Origin: Rhodocyclaceae bacterium
Lineage (GTDB): Bacteria; Pseudomonadota; Gammaproteobacteria; Burkholderiales; Rhodocyclaceae
Length of the DNA: 64,000 nt
NCBI GenBank assembly: GCA_030824275.1
Contig: JAVBXY010000010.1
Span: forward strand, 30,736 to 94,735
Direction: 5' to 3'
The notes below the pieces were generated by a model. It had not been told where the DNA came from, ran no database searches, and worked only from the letters and a program-made list of their open reading frames with translations. Below are positions 26,383-33,816 of the stretch, piece after piece. Numbering within the stretch: position 1 is the first letter of the stretch; every line of letters starts with the position of its first letter. Made by a program: the position numbers and the translations under genes.

Positions 26383-27119
26383 AAACCGCTCGCCCCATCT
26401 ACGAGGACGACAATCACAAGTGGCTCGCCATCGTGCGCGACCCTGACCGCCCCGATTACCTGATCGATACCAATGAATATCTCGTCGTCAGCAACGACGA
26501 TGCGATTCTGCTCGATCCGGGTGGCAGCGAAGTGTTCCCCGCAGTGTTCTCTGCTATCAGCACCGTTTTCGATCCGCGCCGGATCAACAAGGTGTTCGCC
26601 TCCCATCAGGACCCGGACATCATTTCCTCGCTGTCCATGTGGCTGGAGTTCAATCCGCAGGTCAAGTGCTACATCTCCTGGCTGTGGCAGAGCTTCATTC
26701 CCCATTTCGGCGGGCAAGGCGAGACCTTCATCCCTATTCCCGACAACGGTATGGATATCGTTGTCGGCGGCTTGCGCCTTCAGGCCATCCCTGCCCACTA
26801 CCTGCATTCCTCAGGCAATTTCCATCTCTACGATGCCAAGGCCAAAATCCTTTTCTCCGGAGATGTGGGCGCCGCGTTGCTGCCCCCCGGCGAGGACGGT
26901 CTGTTCGTCGAGGATTTCGATCGCCATATCCGTCATGCCGAGGCGTTTCATCGGCGCTGGATGGGCTCGGACAAAGCCAAGCGCGACTGGTGCGCCCGTG
27001 TCTCGGCCCTCGAGATCGACATGATCTGCCCGCAACACGGTTCGATCTATCGGGGGGCCGACGTCAAGCGTTTCATCGACTGGTTCTCCCGTCTGGACGT
27101 GGGGATACTGAAGTCTTGA
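26379..27119 (+). CDS. Oxygen-binding di-iron protein (ODP), metallo-beta-lactamase fold
   Basis: A 246-residue protein with the beta-lactamase-like fold of flavodiiron proteins but no flavodoxin domain. Metal ligand segments are FASHQDPDIISS, AHYLHSSGNFHLYD, LFSGDVGAAL and CPQHGSIYRG. In flavodiiron enzymes the first motif is usually HxExD; here it reads HQDPD, so ligand set and reactivity probably differ. Proteins of this type are known as ODP, an O2-binding chemotaxis partner in Treponema denticola. The start overlaps the MCP-like gene, which supports a joint role in oxygen sensing. Alternative: a stand-alone O2 or NO reductase domain. Confidence 0.8.
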   Translation: MKTARPIYEDDNHKWLAIVRDPDRPDYLIDTNEYLVVSNDDAILLDPGGSEVFPAVFSAISTVFDPRRINKVFASHQDPDIISSLSMWLEFNPQVKCYISWLWQSFIPHFGGQGETFIPIPDNGMDIVVGGLRLQAIPAHYLHSSGNFHLYDAKAKILFSGDVGAALLPPGEDGLFVEDFDRHIRHAEAFHRRWMGSDKAKRDWCARVSALEIDMICPQHGSIYRGADVKRFIDWFSRLDVGILKS

Positions 27120-27135
27120 CCGGCAAAGGATCTTC

Positions 27136-27149
27136 TTGATGGCGGTCAA
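27136..27149 (+). promoter_or_regulatory. Fnr/Anr-type box upstream of hemerythrin gene
   Basis: TTGATGGCGGTCAA, centred about 64 bases before the hemerythrin start at 27206. With a box at the usual position near -41, the leader would be roughly 20 bases. It would put hemerythrin, DUF2249 and the following membrane protein under oxygen control. Confidence 0.78.
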
Positions 27150-27205
27150 TGCGGGTTAGGGGTCTGGTTTGGATAATTCTGACCTGTACTCCGGGAGATT
27201 GAACC

Positions 27206-27652
27206 ATGTCGATGACCGACCCGCTTTTTCGCCATCACAAGCATTGCGACGAGATTTTTGCCCGTGCCGAGGAGGCCGTTTCCGAGGGCGCCTGGGTCGA
27301 TGCCGAAGAGGCCTTCACCAGCCTGCGGACTGAGTTGGAAACCCATTTCAAGAGTGAGGAAGATCTGCTCTTCCCAGCCTTCGAGCAACGTACCGGCATG
27401 ACCTCCGGGCCTACCCAGGTCATGCGTGTCGAACACGGGCAGATGAGGGAGCTGTTGGATGAAATGCAACGTGGCCTGGGTGCACGGGATGCAGAAATCT
27501 TCGCTGGTGCTGCCGAGATCCTGCTGGTTCTGATGCAGCAGCACAACATGAAGGAAGAGAACATCCTCTACCCAATGTGTGACGACGCGATCCGCGATCC
27601 GGATGTCGGTGATGCGATTGCTCAGCGACTTGCCGAGCCATGTCACGCTTGA
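27206..27652 (+). CDS. Hemerythrin-domain protein
   Basis: A 148-residue four-helix bundle of classic hemerythrin length. Ligand motifs are FRHHKHCDEIF, LETHFKSEEDLLFPAF, RVEHGQMRELL and LMQQHNMKEENILYPM. It binds O2 or NO at a di-iron centre; RIC/YtfE-like repair is an alternative because the motifs HFxxEE and HxxEE are also present there. GGGAG stands ahead of the ATG. The end overlaps the DUF2249 start by 13 bases. Confidence 0.92.
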   Translation: MSMTDPLFRHHKHCDEIFARAEEAVSEGAWVDAEEAFTSLRTELETHFKSEEDLLFPAFEQRTGMTSGPTQVMRVEHGQMRELLDEMQRGLGARDAEIFAGAAEILLVLMQQHNMKEENILYPMCDDAIRDPDVGDAIAQRLAEPCHA

Positions 27653-27864
27653 TCGATGGCCGGGAGCTTCAGCCGCCGGAGCCCCTGGAACTGACCCTGA
27701 ATGCCCTCGACACCCTGGCGGAGGGCGAGGAGTTGACGCTGCTGCTGTACTGCCAACCCCATCCCCTGTTCAGCGTCCTGCGCCAGAATGGCTATGTCTG
27801 GACCGAGGCCTTGCAGGCCGACGGTACCCACGAAATCCGCATCCGCAAAACGCCGCCCGTCTGA
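27640..27864 (+). CDS. DUF2249 protein (TusA-like fold)
   Basis: A 74-residue protein of the DUF2249 family: LIDGRELQPPEPLELTLNAL, LTLLLYCQPHPLFSVL and a beta-rich end (YVWTEALQADGTHEIRI). DUF2249 domains resemble small TusA-like alpha/beta proteins and are often encoded with or fused to hemerythrin domains, as here where the two genes overlap. It is linked by context to nitric oxide and denitrification gene sets. Biochemical role unknown. Confidence 0.85.
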   Translation: MSRLIDGRELQPPEPLELTLNALDTLAEGEELTLLLYCQPHPLFSVLRQNGYVWTEALQADGTHEIRIRKTPPV

Positions 27865-27882
27865 CGGCCGCATTGCCCGCCG

Positions 27883-29187
27883 ATGCATCCCAATCTGTCT
27901 TTCGAGCAGGCTCCGCCGTTTTCGGTGCCCATGCGGTTTTTCGTCGCTGCTCCCTGGTTTGGCGTGGTGGCCGGTCTGCTCTTGGCTTACATCGGTGGCG
28001 AGGTCGTGTCCTCCCGCTGGACCGGTGAGGTCCTGGCGCTGACCCATCTGCTGGGTGCCGGGTTCCTGTTGCACGCCATGTGTGGCGCCCTGTTGCAGTT
28101 CGTTCCCGTGGCCGCCGGTGGCAATGTATGGCGGCCGCGAATGGTGGCTGGCGTGGTTCAGCCCTTGTTGGGGTTCGGGGCCCTGATGTTGGCGGGCGGG
28201 TTTTTTCTGGCCAAGCCCGCGTTGTTGGCTGGTGCCGCAACGGCTTTGTTGCTCGGGATCGTCGGCTTTTCTGCCGTGATGGCCTTGGCCCTCTGGCGTA
28301 CGCCGGCGACCGGCTCGACGATGCTTGCCTTGCGTCTGGCCGTGATCGGTTTGTTGGTGACTGGTGGACTGGGTGCGACGCTTGCCGAAGGAATTGCGCG
28401 TGGCTGGTCGCTGCCGTTTCCCGCGCTGACCGATGTCCATCTGGTTTGGGCACTGGGCGGGTGGGCTCTGATGCTACTCGCCGGGGTGTCTTACTATGTG
28501 GTGCCGATGTTTCAATTGACACCGCCCTATCCTGCCTGGGCAATGAGGCTGTTTGGCCCCGCCCTGTTTGTGCTGGTATTGGCATGGAGTGGCGTACAAC
28601 TGATTGCCGGAGCGGAGTTCTTGCGGCGAGGGGTGGGTGTTGCCGGTTTGTTGCTGGCGGCCTTATTCGCGCTGCTTACGCTATCGGTTCAGGCCCGACG
28701 CCGGCGACGCCTGATCGATGCCACTTTTTTACTTTTCCGGCTTGCGATGGCCTCCCTGCTTTGTGTCGCCGGTCTCGGACTGTTGATGATCCTTGTCCCT
28801 GTGGTGGGTGAGGATGGCCGATCGGGGGCGACGCTCGGTATACTGATCTTCGTCGGTGTCTTCGCCTCGGCGATCAACGGTATGTTGTACAAGATCGTGC
28901 CCTTCATTGCCTGGCTGCATTTGCAGCGTCTCGGCGCGCCGCTGACCGCGATGCCGAACATGAAAAACATCATCCCGGCCACTGCAATGACAGGGCAGAT
29001 GCGTCTGCATACCCTGGCCACCGGCCTGTTGGTGCTTTTGCCCTGGCTGCCGGCACTGGCCGTGATCGCCGGGCTGGCGTTCGCTGCGTCATCCGCCTGG
29101 CTAGGCGGAAACCTGATCGGTGCCGTGCGCCGTTACGCCATGTTCAGAGATCGAATTCGCGCAGCCGGCGCATATCGTGAATCGTGA
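27883..29187 (+). CDS. Polytopic membrane protein, NnrS/heme-copper-oxidase-I-like
   Basis: A 434-residue protein with about 12 membrane helices. Conserved-looking histidines sit in helices: LTHLLGAGFLLHAMCGALLQ, TDVHLVWALGGW and KIVPFIAWLHLQRLG. This pattern recalls heme-binding membrane proteins (NnrS, oxidase subunit I) but no full CuB ligand set is visible. Flanked by hemerythrin-DUF2249 and by nnrS and a Dnr-like regulator, it likely belongs to nitric oxide handling. Its 3' end overlaps the convergent regulator gene by 44 bases. I cannot give a specific function. Confidence 0.7.
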   Translation: MHPNLSFEQAPPFSVPMRFFVAAPWFGVVAGLLLAYIGGEVVSSRWTGEVLALTHLLGAGFLLHAMCGALLQFVPVAAGGNVWRPRMVAGVVQPLLGFGALMLAGGFFLAKPALLAGAATALLLGIVGFSAVMALALWRTPATGSTMLALRLAVIGLLVTGGLGATLAEGIARGWSLPFPALTDVHLVWALGGWALMLLAGVSYYVVPMFQLTPPYPAWAMRLFGPALFVLVLAWSGVQLIAGAEFLRRGVGVAGLLLAALFALLTLSVQARRRRRLIDATFLLFRLAMASLLCVAGLGLLMILVPVVGEDGRSGATLGILIFVGVFASAINGMLYKIVPFIAWLHLQRLGAPLTAMPNMKNIIPATAMTGQMRLHTLATGLLVLLPWLPALAVIAGLAFAASSAWLGGNLIGAVRRYAMFRDRIRAAGAYRES

Positions 29188-29836
29188 TCTGCTTGCCATG
29201 GACCGTGATCAGGCCGTTGGCCGCCAGGTCGTGGAATATTCGAGACAGGGTTTCCGGCGTCAGGTTCAGTCGCGATGCGATCACATGCTTGGTCGTCGGC
29301 AGGGATATTTCGAGGGTACCCTCGCATTCCCCAGTCTGCGGGCAATGCTGAAGCAGATAGCCGATCACGCGCTGGGCCGAGGAACGCAGCGAGTAGCTTT
29401 CGACGTCATGCACCAGCGAATGAAGGCGGAAGGAAAGCCCGGCCAGCATGCGCCGGGCAAAGGACGTGTCACGCTCGAGCAACTCGAACACGCTGGCGCT
29501 GGCGATGTGCAGGACCAGGCTGTCGGTCAAGGCCTCGGCGAACACCGGATAGGGGCGATCCAGGAACACCACGGCCTCGCCAAAACTCTGACGCGGACCG
29601 AGAATCTCGATCACCTTTTCGTTGCCTTGGGACGAAGGCAGGGCCAGCTTGACCTGACCGAAGACGACCACGAAAAAGCCCTTTGCCGGATCGCCTTTCT
29701 GAAACAGCATTTCGCCCTTGGAAAGTCGGCGCTCGCGACATGCCGAAACAAGTTGGGCCAACTGCTCCGGTGCCAGTTCCTGGAACAATGGAATGCGCGC
29801 CAACAGGGCAGGGATGTCGAGTCTATTTTCGCTCAT
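29144..29836 (-). CDS. Crp/Fnr-family regulator, Dnr-like (no Fe-S cysteines)
   Basis: A 230-residue regulator. The cNMP-type beta barrel contains SKGEMLFQKGDPAKGFFVVV and PRQSFGEAV; the C-terminal helix-turn-helix reads TTKHVIASRLNLTPETLSRI. The Fnr cysteine cluster is absent, as in the Dnr/NnrR group, which senses NO through heme. It is divergent from nnrS (41 bases between starts), a regular target of such regulators. ATG 29836 gives MSENRLDIP. Overlaps the convergent membrane protein gene by 44 bases. Confidence 0.85.
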   Translation of the reverse strand: MSENRLDIPALLARIPLFQELAPEQLAQLVSACRERRLSKGEMLFQKGDPAKGFFVVVFGQVKLALPSSQGNEKVIEILGPRQSFGEAVVFLDRPYPVFAEALTDSLVLHIASASVFELLERDTSFARRMLAGLSFRLHSLVHDVESYSLRSSAQRVIGYLLQHCPQTGECEGTLEISLPTTKHVIASRLNLTPETLSRIFHDLAANGLITVHGKQITIHDMRRLREFDL

Positions 29837-29877
29837 GGGGCGAAACCATATCACGCTCCGACGGTAGCGCCACGATC

Positions 29878-31095
29878 ATGAAACCTATGCCCGCATTTTT
29901 TGCCGCACCTCACCGCGTCATGTTCCTTTCTGGCATCGTCCAGGCGGTGGCTGCCATGCTCTTCTGGCTGGGTGAGTTGTGCAGTCGCTACCTCGGGCTC
30001 TGGCCAGTACCGGCGTGGCCGCTGCTGGAGACCGTGCCTACGTCATGGTTTCACGCCTTGTTGATGGTGTGCGGCGTATTTCCTTTTTTTGTGTTTGGTT
30101 TCATCCTGACTGCCGGGCCGCGCTGGCAGGGGGCAGGCGATTTGCCCAAACGTCATTTTCTGCCCGCTTTCTTCCTGCTCGCGGGCGGCTGGTTGCTGAC
30201 ATGGAGTTCGCTCCTGTTGCCACTGCTGGCACCTGCGGGATTGGGGCTCGTGCTGGCTGGCTGGATTGCCGTGGCAGTCACGCTGTCGCGGGTGGCTGCC
30301 CGACCCGGCATCGAGCGCGAGCACATCCTGGTCGCGGCCGTCGCGCTTTGGCTGGGCGTGGCCGGCGTGGCGTCCTTCATTGGTGCAACCATGGCCTTGG
30401 ATGATCGGGCGATATGGGTGCGTCTGGGCATCGCCCTCCTGCTATGGGGATTCCTGTTGCCGATATTCGTTACTGTCGCCCATCGCATGCTGCCTTTCTT
30501 CACCGCATCGGCCACCCGAGGCTATGTGTTACGCCGTCCCGTATGGGCCATGCGCGTGTTGCTGGCGGCCAGTCTCGCGCATGGAGTTCTGGATCTTGTC
30601 GATCTGTCGCAGTGGCGATGGCTGGCCGATCTGCCGGCAGCAGCTGCCGCCGGCTATCTGAGCCGAGTCTGGTGGTCGCGACCGGCGCTTGCCAACCGGA
30701 TGATCGCGGTCCTGCATCTGACCTTCGCCTGGCTGGCGCCAGCCTTTCTGCTGTTCGCCGTGCAAAGTTTGTGGTGGCCGCTGGTGCCAGGATTCGCCGG
30801 ACTGGCGCCGTTGCACGCGCTGACGCTGGGATTCTTCGCCTCGATGCTGCTGGGTATGGTTTCACGGGTGACGCTTGGCCATTCCGGAAAGCCGGTGGCG
30901 GCGGACGAGGCCATGTGGCGCGCCTTTCTCGTCATGCAGCTGGTGGCAGTGTTGCGTGTTGCCGGCGAGTTCGGGGCCTTTGCGGCTTGGCTGAATGCGG
31001 TGGCCGGCATTCTCTGGCTGGCCGCTCTTGGCAGCTGGGCCTGGCGCTATGCACCCGCCCTGTGGCGGCCGCGTGCCGACGGCAGGCCGGGATAA
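29878..31095 (+). CDS. nnrS: NnrS family heme-copper membrane protein
   Basis: A 405-residue protein with 12 predicted helices. NnrS hallmarks are FFAAPHRVMFLSG at the N-terminus, WHALLMVCG-like SWFHALLMVCGVFPFFVFGF, TVAHRMLPFFTAS and LHALTLGFFASMLLGMVSRV with HSGKPV. NnrS binds heme and relieves nitrosative stress during denitrification. The start at ATG 29878 has no strong ribosome site; ATG 29887 is possible. It is followed by a SirB-like gene after two bases and regulated most likely by the divergent Dnr-like protein. Confidence 0.92.
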   Translation: MKPMPAFFAAPHRVMFLSGIVQAVAAMLFWLGELCSRYLGLWPVPAWPLLETVPTSWFHALLMVCGVFPFFVFGFILTAGPRWQGAGDLPKRHFLPAFFLLAGGWLLTWSSLLLPLLAPAGLGLVLAGWIAVAVTLSRVAARPGIEREHILVAAVALWLGVAGVASFIGATMALDDRAIWVRLGIALLLWGFLLPIFVTVAHRMLPFFTASATRGYVLRRPVWAMRVLLAASLAHGVLDLVDLSQWRWLADLPAAAAAGYLSRVWWSRPALANRMIAVLHLTFAWLAPAFLLFAVQSLWWPLVPGFAGLAPLHALTLGFFASMLLGMVSRVTLGHSGKPVAADEAMWRAFLVMQLVAVLRVAGEFGAFAAWLNAVAGILWLAALGSWAWRYAPALWRPRADGRPG

Positions 31096-31097
31096 GT

Positions 31098-31484
31098 ATG
31101 TACTCGACACTCAAATATCTGCATGTGCTCTGTGTGTCGCTCAGCATCGGTGGTTTCGTCTGGCGCGGGCTGCTGATGATGCGCGGTTCGCCGCTGTTGA
31201 ATTCGCGCTGGGTGAAAACCCTGCCCCATGTAATCGATAGTGTGCTGCTGGCGACGGCCATCGCGCTGGCGATGATGAGTGCGCAATATCCCTTCGCCGC
31301 CCCGTGGGTGACAGCCAAGGTGCTTGGTTTGTGCGCCTATATCGTCCTTGGATCGCTGGCGTTGAAACGGGCGCCGACCCGTGGACTGCGCATCGCCTGC
31401 TGGTGGGCGGCGCTGCTGGTGTTCGGGTGGATCGTGTCGATGGCGCTGACGAAGAGCCCGGCCGGGTTCTTCGCCTATCAGTGA
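31098..31484 (+). CDS. SirB family membrane protein
   Basis: A 128-residue protein with four helices: KYLHVLCVSLSIGGFVWRGL, LLATAIALAMMSAQ, TAKVLGLCAYIVLGSLAL and a final ACWWAALLVFGWIVSMAL. The N-terminal YSTLKYLHV and the RGLLMMRGSP turn fit SirB2. It often accompanies nnrS; conserved histidine H9 could bind heme. It starts two bases after the nnrS stop, and its end overlaps the convergent fnr gene by seven bases. Confidence 0.85.
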   Translation: MYSTLKYLHVLCVSLSIGGFVWRGLLMMRGSPLLNSRWVKTLPHVIDSVLLATAIALAMMSAQYPFAAPWVTAKVLGLCAYIVLGSLALKRAPTRGLRIACWWAALLVFGWIVSMALTKSPAGFFAYQ

Positions 31485-32236
31485 CGGCCGCCGCCGGGCG
31501 GGCCGAGCAGGGCCTTGAGATTCGGGATGTCGAGAATCCGGATGTGCTTCTGCTGCACGGAGATCAGGCCTTCGTCCTGGAAACGGGAGAAGGCACGGCT
31601 GACGGTTTCGAGTTTGAGGCCGAGGTAGGAACCGATTTCTTCCCGCGTCATGCGCAAGTGGAATTCCGCCGACGAATAACCGCGGGCGGTGAAACGCTGC
31701 GACAGATTGAGCAGGAAGGCGGCGAGGCGTTCCTCGGCGCGCATGGTGCCGAGCAGCATCATCACGCCATGGTCGCGGACGATCTCCCGGCTCATGACCT
31801 TGTGGAAATGGTGTTGCAGGGCGCGGATCTCGCTGGAAAGGGACTCCAGTTCGGCGAATGGGATCAGGCAAACCTCACTGTCTTCCAGCGCCACTGCATT
31901 GCAGGTGTGGGCTTCGGTGCTGATGCCGTCCATGCCGATGATTTCGCCGGCCATCTGGAAGCCGGTGACCTGGTCGCGACCGTCCTCGGTGAGCACGTCG
32001 GTTTTGAAGAAGCCGGCCTTGATGGCGAAGATTGCCTCGAAGGGGTCGCCGGAACGGTATAGATGCTGGCCGCGCTTGATCTTGCGGCGCCCGCCAATTA
32101 GGGTATCAAGCCGCTCCAGTTCTTCCTCGGCCAGACCGAAGGGAAGACACAGTTCGCGCAGGTTGCATTGGGAACAGGCAACCTTCAGCCCCGGCACATT
32201 GAGGGGAATTACATTCTGTTTGACGTTGGCATGCAC
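31478..32236 (-). CDS. fnr: Fnr/Anr oxygen-sensing transcription regulator
   Basis: A regulator of about 252 residues with the oxygen-labile [4Fe-4S] ligands: ACSQCNLRELCLP near the N-terminus and a fourth cysteine in EAHTCNAVAL. The helix-turn-helix is TREEIGSYLGLKLETVSRAF, with E-x2-S-R to read TTGAT half-sites. The frame extends to TTG 32281, but that codon lies inside an Fnr box, so I prefer GTG 32236, which leaves about 22 residues before the first cluster cysteine as in related proteins. The box 32 bases upstream implies autoregulation. Divergent from hemN. Confidence 0.93.
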   Translation of the reverse strand: MHANVKQNVIPLNVPGLKVACSQCNLRELCLPFGLAEEELERLDTLIGGRRKIKRGQHLYRSGDPFEAIFAIKAGFFKTDVLTEDGRDQVTGFQMAGEIIGMDGISTEAHTCNAVALEDSEVCLIPFAELESLSSEIRALQHHFHKVMSREIVRDHGVMMLLGTMRAEERLAAFLLNLSQRFTARGYSSAEFHLRMTREEIGSYLGLKLETVSRAFSRFQDEGLISVQQKHIRILDIPNLKALLGPPGGGRH

Positions 32237-32267
32237 GCTGTTACAAATCCCGATCTGGGCTAGCCCT

Positions 32268-32281
32268 TTGATCTGTGTCAA
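32268..32281. promoter_or_regulatory. Fnr/Anr-type box between fnr and hemN
   Basis: TTGATCTGTGTCAA between the divergent fnr and hemN genes, about 97 bases before the hemN start and 32 before the preferred fnr start. Anaerobic control of hemN by Fnr/Anr is well established in other proteobacteria; at fnr the site is close enough to act as a repressor site. Confidence 0.8.
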
Positions 32282-32371
32282 CCACGTTACCAGATACTTG
32301 CGGCATCCTGCAACCTCGCGAGAGAGTGTGACCTCGACTGCTGCTCCGGAGACCCGGAAACATCCCTACAA

Positions 32372-33760
32372 ATGGACGACCAGGAACTGATTTTCGACCC
32401 GCAGGTGATTCGCCGTTTCGATGTAAACGGGCCACGATACACCTCATATCCGACTGCCGACCGGTTCGTCGAGGCTTTTGGCGCCGACGACTACAAGCGC
32501 TGGCTCGGTCAGCGGACGGTGGGAGGGATCAGTCGTCCGCTTTCATTATACTTCCACATCCCTTTCTGCAATACGATCTGCTACTACTGCGCCTGCAACA
32601 AAATCATCACGAAAGATCATGGGCGCTCGGCCAAGTACATCAAGTATCTCGGCAAGGAAATGGCGCTACAGGCGGAGGCGCTGGACGGCAGTCACGACGT
32701 GGTGCAACTGCATTGGGGCGGTGGTACGCCGACCTTTCTCTCGCACGACGAGATGCGTCGCCTGATGGATCTGACGCGCCAGCATTTCCGTCTGTTGCCC
32801 GGCGGTGAGTATTCCATCGAAGTGGACCCGCGCAAGGTGGACCGCGAGACCGTCAAGCTGCTCGGCGAGCTTGGCTTCAACCGCATGAGCGTCGGCGTGC
32901 AGGATGTCTCCCCGGATGTGCAGCAGGCCGTCAATCGTATCCAGACCATCGATGAAACCCGGCTGGTGATCGACTCGGCCCGCGAGTTCGGTTTCAAGTC
33001 CGTATCTGTGGACCTCATCTACGGCCTGCCCAAGCAGAACGTGATCAGTTTCAACCACACGCTGGACGAGGTCATCAAGATGGGCCCGGACCGGCTGTCC
33101 ATCTATAACTACGCTCACCTGCCCAATCTCGCCAAGCCCCAGCGCCGTATCAATGAAGCCGATCTGCCGACGCCGGACGCACGGCTCCAGATTCTGCAAC
33201 TGGCGATCCGCCGGCTGACCGAGGCCGGCTACGTCTTCATCGGCATGGACCACTTTGCCAGGCCCGACGACGAACTGGCCATCGCCCAGCGTCAGGGCCG
33301 CCTGCACCGCAATTTCCAGGGATACTCGACCCATGCCGAAGCCGATCTGATGGCCTTCGGCGTTTCGTCGATTGGCAAGGTGGGACCGAGCTACGCGCAG
33401 AACGTGCGCACCCTCGACGAATACTACGACCGCCTCGATCAGAACGAACTGCCGATCCTGCGCGGCATCGAACTGACCGCCGACGACCTGCTCCGTCGCT
33501 GCATCATCCAGGCTCTGATGTGTCATTTCGAGTTGTCCATCGAGTCGGTGGAAATCGCCCACCTGATAGACTTCAAGTCTTACTTCGCCGCCGAACTGGC
33601 GGACCTCCGGGAATTGGAAAAAGGTGGCCTGCTCACCATCGACGATCAGTGGATCAGCGTTCAGCCGCGCGGGCGTTTGCTCGTGCGCGGCATCGCCATG
33701 GCCTTCGACCGCTACCTGCGCTCGGATCGGGAGCGCGCCCGTTACTCCAAGGTCATCTGA
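32372..33760 (+). CDS. hemN: Oxygen-independent coproporphyrinogen III oxidase (dehydrogenase)
   Basis: A 462-residue radical SAM enzyme that makes protoporphyrinogen IX precursors without oxygen. The cluster motif CNTICYYCAC (C-x3-C-x2-C) follows YFHIPF; GGGTPTFLS and SVDLIYGLPKQ are typical, as is the HemN C-terminal domain. The N-terminal block VNGPRYTSYPTADRF is that of true HemN rather than HemW. It supplies heme for the cbb3 oxidase and NnrS under low oxygen, consistent with the upstream Fnr box. Confidence 0.96.
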   Translation: MDDQELIFDPQVIRRFDVNGPRYTSYPTADRFVEAFGADDYKRWLGQRTVGGISRPLSLYFHIPFCNTICYYCACNKIITKDHGRSAKYIKYLGKEMALQAEALDGSHDVVQLHWGGGTPTFLSHDEMRRLMDLTRQHFRLLPGGEYSIEVDPRKVDRETVKLLGELGFNRMSVGVQDVSPDVQQAVNRIQTIDETRLVIDSAREFGFKSVSVDLIYGLPKQNVISFNHTLDEVIKMGPDRLSIYNYAHLPNLAKPQRRINEADLPTPDARLQILQLAIRRLTEAGYVFIGMDHFARPDDELAIAQRQGRLHRNFQGYSTHAEADLMAFGVSSIGKVGPSYAQNVRTLDEYYDRLDQNELPILRGIELTADDLLRRCIIQALMCHFELSIESVEIAHLIDFKSYFAAELADLRELEKGGLLTIDDQWISVQPRGRLLVRGIAMAFDRYLRSDRERARYSKVI

Positions 33761-33781
33761 TTCGTCGCCGCGCAATTTGCT

Positions 33782-33805
33782 GCCGTATCGCCAGCGCCGA
33801 CTTTT
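33782..33805 (-). repeat. Dispersed 25-27 bp repeat, copy 5 (GATAC subtype)
   Basis: Reverse orientation: GCCGTATCGCCAGCGCCGAC followed by TTTT, in the 56-base gap between hemN and the DsbD_2-type gene, 12 bases before the next start codon. It leaves no space for another ribosome site, so the repeat itself lies in the translation initiation region. Confidence 0.9.
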
Positions 33806-33816
33806 GACGGCGGCCC

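Noticed and set aside
29722..29740. AAAGTCGGCGCTCGCGACA in the Dnr-like regulator gene
   Set aside because: Only the first 12 bases match and the encoded RERRLSKGE is common in Crp/Fnr proteins.
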